NCBI GenBank assembly: GCA_013372555.1
Contig: JAAPAX010000001.1
Location: 806,001-870,000, forward strand
DNA: 64,000 nucleotides
Direction of reading: 5' to 3'
Origin: Elsinoe arachidis
Taxonomy: Eukaryota; Ascomycota; Dothideomycetes; Myriangiales; Elsinoaceae
Position numbers and translations under genes: made by a program. The notes beneath the pieces are model-generated. The model had not been told where the DNA came from. It made no database searches and saw only the letters and a program-made list of their open reading frames with translations. Positions within the stretch are counted from its first letter, which is position 1. Each line of letters starts with the position of its first letter. Positions 11,099 to 22,730 of this stretch are shown one piece after another.

Positions 11099-12607
11099 TT
11101 AGCCACAGCAGAGAGCCTTCTTCAGCTTGGCAAAGAAGCCAGGCTGCGGGTCTTGTGGTGGTGACTGCTGAGTCGGTCGAGTCGCCGCAGCAGTCGACAT
11201 GCCCATGCCGACTTGTTGCTGGGAGCTCAGGCGACCTGGCAGGTTAGCGTTGCTATTGGCAAATTGTGCTGCCGTAGAACCTTCTGGCGCTGCGAGATCT
11301 TGTGCACCGCTACCGCGCTTTTGGAACGTCGGTGTAGTATACTGTTGGTCCCGTGTACGCGATTGTCTGTTGCTCTGCCCGGGTTGTCGTGCGGCACCTG
11401 GCTTGGGAAGCTCCTGCTCGAGTCTTCCAGGAGGAATGGCACTCTTTGATTGGCGGTTGGCTCCGTGGAGCTCCTTGGTCGACACGTGTTGACCGCCAGT
11501 GTGTTGGAGGTGAGCTTGTGATGGGTGTTGCTTCATGCCCTCCCAGCCCTTGCCATTGTTGAGCTTCATCCAGTCATACTCTCCATCTTCAACCTCGCCA
11601 GTATTCTTCAATGCCTGAGTGAAGAGGTCTCGGAGGTAATCGTAGTCGGGTGTATCTTCGAAGCCAAGATTGCGGACGTATGAGAGGTACTTGTTAAACT
11701 CCTCTATTCATGATTAGCATCGAATATTGTACCTATCACTGATGGTCATACCTGGGAATCCATCACACAAATCCTTGATCGCGGTAGTCTGCTTCTTCTC
11801 TCCAATCTTCTCGTACTTTTGCTTATTAGTCGCTGCCTTGAGGCCTTGCCACGGCAGTCCTCCGCGGAGGAAGTACATGAAGACGTGTCCGAGGGCTTCG
11901 AGATCGTCTCGCCGCGATTGTTCACGACCCAGATGTGTGTTGATTGACATGTATCGAGCTGTTCCAGAAAGTGACTTTCTCTCTCGGTATGGAATGTGTT
12001 GCTTGGTTTTTGGGTCTCGGTATTGTTTGGCCATGCCAAAATCTACCACGTGGATAACATTGGCGACTTTGCTTCCAGGCCTTCCTATGAGGAAATTGTC
12101 GGGCTTGATGTCCCGGTAGATGAGGTTCTTTTCGTGGATTGTTTGGACTCTTGAAAGCATTTGCTTGGCGACCATGACCACGGTTTTGATTGTGAACCGA
12201 CGATTGCAGTGGTCGAAAAGATCTTCGAGTGAGGGTCCGAGTAGATCAATCACAAGGATATTGTGAAGACCTTCCTGGCCGAAATAATAGACATTTGGGA
12301 TACCGGCTGTAGGGTACTGGTCAGTGTAAGTCACAATGTCAATAACGTTGAGTCTTACGGCATCCTACGAGTATCTTGTACGTTCTGTACTCATCGCGGA
12401 GCTGAGGCGCATCGCTTTTTCTTGGTTCCTGTCATGTGTTAGGCTGCAATCATAGCTGTCCAGCTCGAGAACGCGTACGAATTTGATAGCCACTTGAGTG
12501 TTATTCAAGAGATTGGTGCCCTCGAAGATGACACCAAAGGAACCCTCTCCGATCTTCTTGCCCACGCGGTAGTGGACGCCAACGACATTGCTACTGCTGC
12601 TAGCCAT
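11099..12607 (-). CDS. ckiA: Casein kinase 1, plasma-membrane (Yck/CkiA) type
   Basis: Four exons (12607-12479, 12428-12359, 12306-11752, 11703-11099) give 452 residues. CK1 kinases phosphorylate primed Ser/Thr sites; the Yck/CkiA branch acts at the plasma membrane in nutrient-transporter endocytosis, polarity and growth. Visible motifs are the P-loop IGEGSFGVIFEG, the ATP-binding Lys in VAIKF, LVGCPGIPNVYYFG, catalytic loop YRDIKPDNFLIG, VDFGMAK in place of DFG alone, and the CK1 hallmark RYMSINTHLGREQSRRDDLE. A Gln/Ser/Pro-rich tail ends KKALCCG, a C-terminal Cys pair of the kind used for palmitoylation in Yck1/2. That tail separates it from the nuclear Hrr25 branch. All splice junctions keep frame and rebuild conserved residues, for example FPEEFNKYL. 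Essentiality is known for relatives, not shown here. Confidence 0.93.
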
Positions 12608-13403
12608 GGCGGAGGTGGTTGTGCTCGCGTTTCGAGCCGAGTCGGTGAATGGAGGAGCCTGGTCGCAGGCGGTTGATTGTGCTCAATGCGACGGCCGAGT
12701 GGTGTCTAAATTTGTGCTGGCTGTCTGCGGCAGAATTGTCGCGTGTTACGAGACAAAGAGCAAAAGCCGTGTTGAAGACGGTGAGTTGGTGTTGCAAGGG
12801 GGGTGCAGGGAGCGAGAATAGCAGATGGCTGAGGAAGTCAAAAGGCGCCGTCCGCGCTTTGGGAGCCAAGACGGCGCTAACGGACTAGCGCAGCTCCTTT
12901 TCGTGATGCAGGCAGCGCGCCGCTTTCGCTGGCAAGAGTTCCTTCGGGCCCCGGACACGACTCGACGCTGTCTAGATTCCTGATCGCCCTGTCAATTTTT
13001 ATCCTGCATTCCCACGGCGAATGATTTTGCTGCCCTGGCTTGTCTCGTTGGGTCCCGGGCTGCAGGTACGAGATGGCATTGCTTAGTGCCACCATGAGCC
13101 GTGGTTTGGACACAGATTGCCGGCTCGTGCTTTCTGCTCTCCCCACAGGTGCGTTTCCATGCCCATTATCGAACGGCGAAGACCTAAAAGCTACAAAACG
13201 TTTGATACTCGCGCTTTTTGGTGTCCGGGGTCAGCAACGGAAACGCCATCGACGCAGAATGTGCGATCTCAATTATGTTCTGACGTGATCATCCGTCGTC
13301 TATATTATAATACAGTCTATCTTGGTTTTGGGTATCACCATTTGACGATATCCGACTCCATGTACCCCAAAACACCGCGACATCCCTGTCGAAAAAGCTC
13401 TTA
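12608..13403. other. Casein kinase promoter and 5' UTR region
   Basis: About 800 bases between the casein kinase start and the cytochrome c peroxidase stop. It should hold the kinase promoter and a long 5' leader. No domain, tRNA or repeat was recognised. Confidence 0.45.
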
Positions 13404-14558
13404 TCATGCAGATGGCTTGAATGTCATCCGTGCGTCCTGGCCAGGTTGGAACGGAACTCCCAGCTCCAAAAGCTTAACAAAGACATCGGAGAACTCCTTG
13501 AAGAAGACATCATTGTCCTTGGCAAACCGCTCCACATGTGGTTTGAACTCATTGTCTCGGATCAGGGCCATGTCGGTCGGCAACATCATCAAGCTCTTCG
13601 AGGTCACGTCCTGGAATTGCTTGGGCCCGTCCCACTTTCGATTGACCCACTTCTCCTCGAGCAGGAGCTTGTAGTAGTCGTTGGTCAAAGTGGTTGGTGA
13701 GAAGGTCCATGGGCCTTCAAATCCTGATCTGTCGGTGTGGCAGCGACCGAGAGCATGTGCGCCGCTCAGTGCGACAATCTCGCGATCGTCAAATCCCATG
13801 CGATGGAAGATGGCCCGCAAGTGATCCTGGCCTTGCGAAGCATCTGGCAACCTACCATCCGGAGTGCACGCTGCGATATCGCGATCAGATCTGCCTGGTC
13901 GCCATGGTACGACCGGTCCTTGCATCTCTTGGATGGCACAAACGCCTGACAAGGTCCTGAGATGGTCAGAAACTCGGTTCTTCTAATGCGGTAGGTTAAA
14001 CGCTCACCATAGGTCAGAGTAGGTGATCCAAGGGAATTGCTGCTTGATAGGCTCTAGGAAGTCTCTAGCCTTCTTCAAGCCAGAGTTAGCACCATGCTCA
14101 GACTCTGGGGCGAATCTCATGGTCGCTCCGTTACTGCCGCCAGTGCCAGTCTCCTTATCGTACGTCCCCGAAGCATGCCAAGCCAGTCGGACCAGTACTG
14201 GTCCGTAGCTGCCATCATCGTACTCGTCTTCATCGACAAGCTTCTGGGCCACAGCATCATAGATCTTCTGGTAGTCTGACTGCGATGGTCTGAAAAGGGC
14301 GACTCCGCTGTCGATGGGATGCTTCACTTCCTTGTTGTAGGCGTAGAATCCGGCAGCGCCAATCAAGGCAGTAGCGGCTCCAAATCCAAGCCAGGCTGAG
14401 CTGCCACCAGCAGTGCTACTGGAAGACATATATGCTCGTTGCTGCTGACGAATGGTCGATCTCGTGGTGAATGCTGGACGCAGAGAAGAGGTATAGATCT
14501 TACTCGGCTTCGGCGTCGACCGAGCTGCTCGCGAGAAGTTTTTGCCTATTGATGCCAT
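13404..14558 (-). CDS. CCP1: Cytochrome c peroxidase, mitochondrial intermembrane space
   Basis: Two exons (14558-14008 and 13956-13404) give 367 residues. The enzyme reduces hydrogen peroxide with electrons from ferrocytochrome c. A basic, Ser-rich presequence is followed by a hydrophobic stretch (SAWLGFGAATALIGAAGFYAY, about 52-72), the bipartite signal expected for sorting to the intermembrane space. Distal haem residues are in VRLAWHASGT (Arg, Trp and His), the proximal His is in LSGAHALGRCH, and the Trp of EGPW matches the radical-forming Trp191 of the yeast enzyme. MMLPTDMALIRD is another family block. The start was set at 14558 because the 34 residues upstream are not presequence-like and the mature family begins just after. 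The splice junction rebuilds SDLWTLSGVCAI correctly. Confidence 0.94.
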
Positions 14559-15979
14559 CTTCTCTACCGTGTGACACGTAGTCGGATGAAGACTGAGAAG
14601 AATTGAAGTGAGGGCTGGAAGAAAATACAGATGAAGAAAAAAGGCATGTGCGTTTTGCACTGCGCGCTAGATAAGGTGAGGAGTGGTGTGACGTTTAAGC
14701 AAAATGGTGAGTAATTCAGGCTGCAAAGGCCGTGCATTACCAATCTCAAAAATCACACCACTCCAAAATGACACGCTAGACTGGACATGGATATCTCTCC
14801 GCGGCCACTCAGCGTGCTTGGATAGGACCACGCCATCGAGGGCCACGGGGACCTGGTGTCTGGTTTGTCATATTACCACCGAAGCCGGACGTAGACCCAC
14901 AGTTGTGTTCTGGTTCCCCTGTGGTCAAATTCTGATACGAAATCTGCTGAGTGGGTCAAGATATCGTTGTGTGGTCCGAGCCAAAGGTCCCTCCGTTGGA
15001 ATCCCATGCCTTTCTTAGTCCATGAATGCTCCACATGATTATTCCAGCGAGAGAAGGCATATCAGACCGGGCCGACAACCTTTGTTTTCCGTTTTGCATG
15101 CATTTGCAAGCAAGCAGACGGTGGGATCTGGTGTAGCTGGTGCCCGAAGATCCTGGGCATCGGCGACCTGCCCGAAAGGGGCCGCCAGAGCGGAAGATTG
15201 GAGAAGCCGCAGCTTGACCAAGATGTCAAAGGCTTCGCCGTCCTTAGATAGCTTGTCCTGTGGTCCCGCTGTGACTTCATGCTTGCACCGTCCCTGCTTC
15301 GAGTCTGCTACCGCTGCATTTGTTTGACGAGACTGTTCCCGGGAATAAGAGATGGAGAAACGCCTTCGTGGCTGGTCACCGCCGCGCCGAGGCCGCCGCC
15401 GACGTCGGTGAGGTGAGACTGCATTCACCAAAACCTCCTCCCGTTTCCGCGTCTTGCTGAGGAGGCGCATGAAAGTCCACAGGCGTCCGCTCTTCGTGCT
15501 CGTCGGGCAGCAGGGGCCGTAGAGGCTGTGAAACACAATTTCTCCTTCCAGTCGCCAACTGCGGCGTTCGCTTCATGCTCGCTTCATCTCAACCACGTGC
15601 AGCTTAGACCAAACTCAAAGACACGGCTCAAGCTCCTTCAAGACCACCTCGGGTTTCCTGCCGTGTGGTTGCTCAGAGTCGTTGATCGGCTGCCGTCGGA
15701 TACTACCACACGCCGTCAGACTGAGTATGCGGCGTGTCGATCCTTCGCTCCAAGTGCGGAATTCGGAGACCCGCCACAGGCCCCCCCGAGTATGGGGACG
15801 ATTGATATCCCCGCATCTTGAAGGATGCTTAAAATTTATGCTTGGTCAGATCAGTCATCTTGTGTTGCTTTTGCCGTTTGAAGGTTTGTCCAGTTCTTGA
15901 AGCTTCAATTCTCCCACCTCCGCAACCACCAGCAGCTAGTGTAGATACTACCAGAATACTGCCGCACCCGGATTGGATC
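14559..15979. other. Gene-poor interval upstream of the CCP1 and MFS genes
   Basis: About 1.4 kb between two divergent genes, so it holds both promoters. A 165-codon minus-strand open frame (15039-15536) and a 66-codon one (15376-15576) exist but show no domain and no convincing splice structure. An inverted pair CGTGTGGT...ACCACACG brackets about 15662-15712. Otherwise nothing was recognised. Confidence 0.4.
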
Positions 15980-17854
15980 ATGGGCATCATCAAGAATAGT
16001 GAGTGCAATTCTTCATTTCGTCGTTTGTTGTAATTTGCTGTCTTTGCGTGGTTGTGGCACCGCATGTTTCTTCTCGCCACCGTGCGCCACCTCGCATCAC
16101 CAGCGAGGTTATTACTACCAGAACTCTTCGAATTCACTATATACTCTTCATCGCTTCTTTCATTGTGATTCTGACAATACCTACCAGATTCGTCGCCGGA
16201 TAGCGCTTCTGATCCGGAAAAATCCACTCAAGTACCTTACGACGCCACCGGCTACGATGATGACCTCCACGTTCACTGCCCTTCTCACACGACCGAGCGG
16301 AAGTTAATGACGAAGGTCGACTTCCGTGTCATCCCGTTTCTGTGCATTCTATACCTCTTGGCGTTCCTGGATCGAGTCAACATCTCCAACGCCAGTCTCT
16401 TCGGCCTCAGGGAGGAACTACGACTCGACGGCAACAAGTATAACAACGCACTAGTGATCTTCTTCATCTCATACATCTTGTTCGAGATCCCGTCCAACAT
16501 TCTTTTGAAGAAATTCAAACCACATGTATGGCTTTCTGTATGCATGTTCGGTTTTGGGCTGGTCACCCTCATCCAGGGGTTCGTGGTCAATTATGCAGGA
16601 TTGCTCGCAACTCGATTCTTCTTGGGGCTGTTTGAGACCGGGTAAGTCTTTTGAATAAACGAACCAGCGCAGCTGCTGACTTCAGAAGCATGTTCCCAGG
16701 TACGTGACGTGTTGTGCCTTCGCATGGCCATGACGACTTGCTATGATACCTCTTTTGGACAAATCTAAATTGCTCGCAGGCTGCTTCTATCTCATAGGGA
16801 TGTGGTACAAGAGATCGGAAGCCCAGAAGAGATTCTCATTCTTCTTCTCATCAACCACTCTTGCGGGAGCGTTCGGCGGTCTTCTCGCCGCTGCTATCGG
16901 GAAGATGGATGGCGTCAGAGGATACTTGGGATGGCGTTGGATCTTTATCCTCGAAGGTCTCTTCACGTGCCTCGTCAGCTTCGCATTCTGGTTTCTTCTG
17001 CCCGACTTTCCAGAAGAAGCAAAGTGGCTCAGTGAGGACGAACGAGCATACATTGCCGCACGCCTTCGTGCCGACCAGGGTCGCAGCGCACGAGACCGCA
17101 AGATCACCGGCAAAGACGTAGCGAACGTATTCAAGGACTTCAAAGTCTGGATCGGCGGCTTCATGTACCTAGGTCTCATCGTGCCCGCCTACGGCTACGC
17201 CTACTTCGCCCCAAACATCATCCGCACCTACGGCTACAGCCCCATCCGCACACAGCTCTTCTCTGTCCCACCCTGGGCCGTAGCCTTCTTCTTCTCCATG
17301 CTCATGGCGTACCTCTCCGACAAGATCCGGCACCGCTTCGCCTTCACCATGCTCGGCACCGCTATCGGCCTCGTGGGCTTCGGCATCCTGGTCAGCGTGA
17401 CCAATTACCGCAGCCTGCAATACGGCTCCCTCTTCCTCGTGACAATGGTAAGCCCCTATCCCCCCTTGCCCTATTCCCTCCCCCTTGGACCGCCCCCCTG
17501 ACCCCCTCCCAGGGCACCTACTCCACCATGCCCATCATCGTATGCTGGTTCAACATGAACCTGGGCGGCCACCATCGCCGCTCCGTCGGATCAGCCTGGC
17601 AAATCGGCTTCGGCAACATCGGGGGCATCATCGCCGTGTATGCGTTCCTGCAGAAAGACGCCCCGCGCTTCATCCCTGGGTACAGCATCTGCTTGGGTTT
17701 CACGGCGTTGGCGATTCTGAGCTGTATTGCGTATTTCTTTGCGTGCAGGATGCAGAATAGGCAGAGGGAGAAGGCGCCGAGGGATGTGGGGTTGACGGAG
17801 TATGAGAGGACGGAGTTGGGGGATTTGAATCCTGATTATAGGTATCAGTTGTAG
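15980..17854 (+). CDS. MFS transporter, anion:cation symporter (ACS, Dal5/Tna1-like) family
   Basis: Five exons: 15980-15998, 16188-16641, 16686-16699 (only 14 bases), 16780-17447 and 17513-17854. ACS members import organic anions such as allantoate, nicotinate, pantothenate or other carboxylates by proton symport. The N-terminal cytosolic part is polar; the first helix starts at VIPFLCILYLLAFLDRVNISNA, the ACS-type opening. The tiny exon supplies part of GSMFPGCFYLIGMWYKRSEAQKR, a family hallmark (GxxPG and the WY-x-R motif). Twelve hydrophobic segments can be traced, with DKIRHRF in a central to late loop and a Lys/Arg/Glu-rich C terminus. All splice junctions are in frame. The substrate cannot be read from sequence. 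The last third of the coding strand turns from C-rich to G-rich. Confidence 0.88.
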
Positions 17855-18232
17855 GGGAAAGGGGGAGAGGGCAGGGGATATGGTACTGCTGATTAAAAGA
17901 TGAGGATGGAACCAGAATGAATGCTATGTTGCTGTTGTCTTGCCTGCTTGTGTGGCCTGTCAACGTGAGCTGGTAGTACTCACAGCATGTATGACCGACA
18001 GAGACCTCAGATACGGGGACAAGGAAGCGTCAATGTGATAAAAGGGACAGGCAAGGCTTCGTTTTTTCTCATGTGGTTCAGATTACATCGAAACGGCAGT
18101 GCACAACATCAGTTCAGAGGAAAGACTTTTTCCATTCCGAAAAAAAAGCTGGCTGGCCGTAGCCGCCCATCATGATATCGCTCGAAAGTGATCCTCATCC
18201 ATGCATCTTCTCTCCAAAGCCCCTGACACCCT
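17855..18232. other. Convergent intergenic region (MFS transporter and eL31)
   Basis: About 380 bases holding the 3' UTRs of two convergent genes. No further gene or repeat was seen. Confidence 0.45.
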
Positions 18233-18854
18233 CTATGCGTCCTCGACAATAGCAGTGGGCAGACCCTTGGGGTTCTTGACATTCACCGCCTGGACGTAGC
18301 TGTAGAGCTTCTCCTTGGCACCCTCCTCGTCGTTACGCTTTCGCGAGATTCTGACACGGAGTCTGAATGGGACGCCCTTGATGCCGGACTCCCAGACCTT
18401 CTTGTTCAGTTGCGGGTCGAGGCGGACGTCGTTTGTGCCCTGTCAACGGTGTTAGCGACGTCTCTCGTCCACTGACTTGCACCGCAGTGTAATGTCAGCA
18501 GCAAAGCGAAAAGAGACTACATACCATTGCCTTTGTAGCGAAAGCCCTGATCTCCTTGATCGCGCGCGGTGCTCGCTTCTTGAAGCTCACACCATGAACC
18601 TATTATGTCTCAGTCCCATCTTCTTTTCTCAGTCTTCCGCCCAATGCCACCACCGAGTGATCATCCTGCCTCCCAGTACATCCAATGAAGGAGACCGGAC
18701 CGAAAGAGACGAACACCCGGTGTGCCATACTTGGACTTCATCAAACTGAACGTACTCTCTTGTGCAGGTGGATGGTGTATTCGCGGGCGACGACGTCGGC
18801 GATGGCGCTACGGCCGGCCTTGGCTGGCTTCTTGCCGGACTTGGTGGAGGACAT
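18233..18854 (-). CDS. RPL31: 60S ribosomal protein eL31
   Basis: Three exons (18854-18756, 18599-18525, 18439-18233) encode 126 residues, the normal size for eL31, which sits near the exit tunnel of the large subunit. Family blocks are REYTIHLHKRVHGVSFKKRAP, IKEIRAFATKAMGTNDVRLD, LNKKVWESGIKGVPFRLRVR and ISRKRNDEEGAKEKLYSYV. Both splice junctions fall inside conserved blocks and rebuild them exactly. The N terminus (MSSTKSGKKPAKAGRSAIADVV) is the usual basic lead. It is divergent from the AFG1 gene with 340 bases between start codons. Confidence 0.96.
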
Positions 18855-19194
18855 TGTTGGTGAGGGAGGTGGTGGTGGTTGTCGGGTTTCGTGGTGTAGG
18901 CGACCTCTGAGAAATTCTGCAGCTGGAGGTCGGCGGTGGAATTTTGGCAGATTGTGTGGTGTGCGACGCTAGTGGTCGGCTGGTCCCGAAGGCTTGGCGA
19001 TCTGAGCAGCAAATGCAGGCGAGATCTGGAACCGTCAAGTTCCAGCTCATGACGTTGATCTTGAGATGTCGAGGTTTGTTCCGTGGTTTGTGATTACAGG
19101 TTCCTTCAATCACATTACCATCATGTGAGTAGGTTGGGTTGCTCTTGGTCGGGGATTGTCTATTCCTCTATCTGTATTCCTCCGTTAAACGACC
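18855..19194. promoter_or_regulatory. Shared divergent promoter of RPL31 and AFG1
   Basis: A 340-base interval between the start codons of two divergent genes, so it must hold both promoters and both 5' leaders. No specific factor site was assigned. Confidence 0.5.
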
Positions 19195-21504
19195 ATGTCT
19201 CTGTCGGCCGCTTCCAAAGGCGTGGCCATCACCAATCCTCTGGTTCTGTACCGAGCACTGCTTGCAACGAATAGAATAATACCCGATCCAGCACAACATA
19301 GACTTGGTGAGTCAATGTTCAGGAAAGTCGATCTTCGATGTTAATGGCGTCAAGCGATTCATCTACAAAAGCTTTACGATAGACTAAAGGACTACGAACC
19401 GACGGTACAGTATAGCGAGCGTCTAAATCAGATCTCGAAGGCTGTAGGCTCGAGTGGGACACACCAAACAATCGATGATAAGCATGATATCCTTGGTCTC
19501 GGACGACGCGGTCTCTGGCAAAGTATCGTCGCAGAAAAGGAGAGGAAGGATTCTACTGCACTCACCCGTGTCCTAACGAGCCATGAACGGGCACGTGATC
19601 TTGACTCTCCGAAAGGACTCATGCTTCATGGCGAAGTCGGTACTGGCAAAAGTATGCTTATCGACCTTTTCGCGGATTGCCTGCCCAACCAGAAGAAGCG
19701 GCGGTGGCATTTCAACACCTTCATTCTGGACGTGATCGCCACGCTCGAGCAGATTCGAAGAGACAATCTATTCAGAGCGGCGCCAGCTAGTCCTGAGGAC
19801 TATTCGATGCTTGTACTCGCCCGAGACTTGATCAAGAAGTCTCCGATCCTGTTCTTGGATGAATTCCAGCTACCGGACAGAGCCGCAAGTAAGATAATGA
19901 CCAATCTCATGACTGCATTCTTTCAGCTTGGTGGGGTGTTGATAGCCACGAGCAATCGTATGCCTGAGGATCTACACAAGGCTGCTGGTATTACGTACTC
20001 GCCACCACCTACCCGCATGGACTCATTACGTTGGAGACTCGGTTTGAATCCTTCAAGCAGGAAGAAGACTGGTAGCGCGAACATGTTTGCATATCAGGAA
20101 GAATACTCCGAGTTCCTGGATGTTCTCAAGGCTAGGTGTGAAGTCTGGGAAATGGAAAATAGCAAAGACTACAGGCGGCAAGAGTCTGGGACGGTAGCGC
20201 CAGCATCTGAAGATGAAGCCCAATGGGTGTTGGACGAGCAGCAAGACTTGCAGAAACTTCGGGACGAGCTTGATCTCTCGGAAGAAGTCCAGATGCAAGC
20301 TCAGGAGTCGGCCGAAAGTAGTGGCTCTGATGAAAGCCCATCCGCACCAACTCATTACCACATCCAACCAGATCTCTCGCCTCAAACATCACTCCAATCA
20401 CTCAAGGCTGTCATCGACGATCTTCAATCCCAAGGGCTTCTGCCTTCTCCGCCGAACTGGCAACCTACAATCATGCGAGTCTACGGTCGATCAGTACCGG
20501 TACCCCGGGCCTCCAACGGCATAAGCCACTGGACCTTCACGGAATTATGCTCATCACTCCTTGGTCCAGCCGACTACCTCACCCTAGCCAGCACCTTCCA
20601 TACCATCATCCTCACCGACGTTCCAATTCTTACACTCCTCCGCAAGAACGAAGCCCGCCGCTTCATCACCCTCCTCGACGCCCTCTACGAAGCCCGCTGC
20701 AAACTCCTCATCACCGCCGCAGCCGGACCCGACGAGATCTTCTTCCCAGACCAAGCCAACCGCCCAACAGAAGGCGACAGCGCCGACGCCGTCTACGCCG
20801 AAACCCTCGCCGAAGCCTACCAAGACGTCACCAGCCCCTTCCGACCCAACGTCCTCTCCTCCAACCCCGACTACCGCGAAGACAGCGAGACATACTACGT
20901 CCCCCGCCGCGAGCCAGACTACACCCACTCCCGCCTCTCCGGCATGCTCGCCCCGGACGCGCTCGAAGACGACCCTCCCAACCGTGTCCTTCGAGCACGA
21001 GAGCGACAACGAGAACGCGACGCCGGCCCCATCGACCCAGACGCGAGCAGGGTCCGCAAAATCGACTTCCAAGCCACCGGCGCTTTCACGGGAGAAGACG
21101 AGCGGTTCGCGTTCAAACGCGCCCGGAGCAGGCTCTGGGAGATGTGTGGCCGGAAATGGTGGGGGCGCAACGAAGAAGGGTGGTGGCGGCCCTTGCCGAA
21201 AGAAGTGCGACGATGGGAGCGAGCTATCGAGGAGGTCCCGGTGCCTTCGATGGGGAGGGTGGAGGAGATTGTGGAGGATGAGGTGCAGGGTGATGTTGTT
21301 ATGGGGAAGAGTAGGGGTGTGGATGAGCAGCAGAATGAGGTCATGTTTAGGCATGGCGCGAGTCCGTTTAGGGTGGCGAGGGAGCCGCCGCCTAAGTTTA
21401 GCTGGACGCATGTTTGGGGGACGGTGAAGTGGGGGAAGAGGGCGGGGGCTTGGGGGCAGGGGCCCGAGGGGTTGAAGGATAGGAAAAAGGAGGGGGATGT
21501 ATAG
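19195..21504 (+). CDS. AFG1: AFG1-like mitochondrial AAA-type ATPase
   Basis: Two exons (19195-19306 and 19355-21504) give 753 residues. Afg1 (human AFG1L/LACE1) is an inner-membrane-linked P-loop ATPase that helps degrade or assemble respiratory-chain subunits and supports mitochondrial protein quality control. The N terminus ends with LAIHLQKLYDRLKDYEP, rebuilt across the splice. Walker A is HGEVGTGKSMLID and Walker B is ILFLDEFQLPD; the sensor-1 segment is GGVLIATSNRMPEDLHKAAGI. A central acidic insert (about 290-340) and a long C-terminal part (FTGEDERFAFKRARSRLWEM, then a Gly/Lys/Trp-rich end) extend the protein beyond the roughly 500 residues of yeast Afg1. The C-terminal third lies in a C-rich to G-rich switch, which also produces long antisense open frames. 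Confidence 0.9.
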
Positions 21505-21785
21505 AGTTGGTGGACGGGTGGAGGGTATAGATGGTTTGGGTAGGAAGTGGTCGTATGCAATGTGCAGATATTTTGATGAATGGCACGAGGTGCGATTGTG
21601 ACAGTGCGGTGCGTGATGATTCGTATGAAAGGTTGTGTGATGCTTGAAGATTTCATTTCTGCAGCTGTATCATGCATTCTGCGTCAATGATGAGAAAAAG
21701 CCCATTTCGCCTGGTCTGATTCGGTATGCTTTCCATCGCCAACCTCAACCATCATGACACTCGTCCCCAGACTCCATCGAGTCGT

Positions 21786-22281
21786 TTATGACCTGGGCTT
21801 CTCCTTCTTCTCCTTCCACAGAGCCATGAGACCGACACCAGAAACCTTGACGACCTTGAAACGCACACCAGGAATATCACCCTTGGCCTTGCCCTTACGA
21901 CCGAAACCAGCGAGCAGAACCTCGTCGTTCTCGTCGACGAAGTTGAGGCAACCGTCGTTTGGCACTGCACGTAATCATCAGTATGTGTCCTGCACCTTCA
22001 TCGTTGCGAAGATTCCACCTACCGAAAGCTGTGACCTTCTTTCCGTTCTTGATCAACTGCACCCTGACGCACTTCCTGATGGCCGAGTTTGGCTGCTTGG
22101 CCTCGACACCGACCTTCTCCAGGACGATGCCCTTTGCGTGCGAGGAGCCACCGAACGGCGATGACTTGTAGGCGGTTCCCAGAAGTCGCTTCTTGTAGTG
22201 GAGGTCGGCCCACTTCTGGTCTTTGCGGTGCAAGCGCAGCTTGCGGGCGGCGTTGAGTCCTCTGGGCTTTCCCTTACCCAT
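21786..22281 (-). CDS. RPS23: 40S ribosomal protein uS12 (RPS23)
   Basis: Two exons (22281-22023 and 21964-21786) encode 145 residues, normal for eukaryotic uS12, a decoding-centre protein. Seen are MGKGKPRGLNAARKLRLHRK, FGGSSHAKGIVLEKVGVEAK, QPNSAIRKCVRVQLIKNGKK, the splice-rebuilt TAFVPNDGCLNF, and DEVLLAGFGRKGKAKGDIPG with C terminus KEKKEKPRS. The PNSA loop carries the Pro that is hydroxylated in other eukaryotes. The gene is convergent with AFG1 (281 bases between) and divergent from the GPI-type protein gene. Confidence 0.96.
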
Positions 22282-22730
22282 GTTGGCGGTTGTGGTTGAT
22301 GAAGAGGTTTGAGCGAAGTCGAAATTTGTGAAGCGTTCGATGGGTCCGGCGAATTCTGGTGTGCGTGCCAAGGCTGGCGCGGGAAGGCGGGAGTGGCCGT
22401 GGGTCAGAGCTTCTGGTGGAAACTCGGATGGGCAGGGCAAAGCTCTTCCCCAGCCACGAGTTGTTCTTGCGCGCGCTAGAGTGACTCGGTGTGCTGTTGT
22501 GCTTCCTTGCTTTTGAGGTCATTGTCCAGCCATGTAAATCTACAAGCTGAGTTTTGGTCACTGTTTGACTATTTTCTGTTCACTGCGGTCGTGCTCTTTG
22601 AAATTTCCTGAAGCTGCTTGCTTTGCCATTGTTGACTTCTTCCTGGAAATTCGAGCAGATTGAACAATACAGCCAGGTTGAGAAGTTCACGAAAACTTCA
22701 GGCCTAGTGGCCTTGTACATCTACGGTCAA
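22282..22730. promoter_or_regulatory. Divergent promoter region of RPS23 and the Cys-rich surface protein
   Basis: About 450 bases between divergent start codons, containing both promoters and leaders. No defined motif was assigned. Confidence 0.4.

Noticed and set aside
15039..15576. Two minus-strand frames upstream of the MFS gene
   Set aside because: No domain, Arg/Ser-rich composition and no supporting splice or start context. Could be a lineage-specific gene but I cannot support it.
15947..16187. ACTACCAG copies near the MFS transporter as more members of the 75-base repeat
   Set aside because: Spacing is 167 and 67 bases and the CTTGT core and the closing arm are missing; an 8-mer can recur by chance.
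20547..21411. Long open frames on other frames and the opposite strand of AFG1
   Set aside because: They lie wholly inside the AFG1 coding exon and have Pro/Arg/His- or Val/Gly-only composition. The skewed, A/T-poor sequence there removes stop codons by chance.
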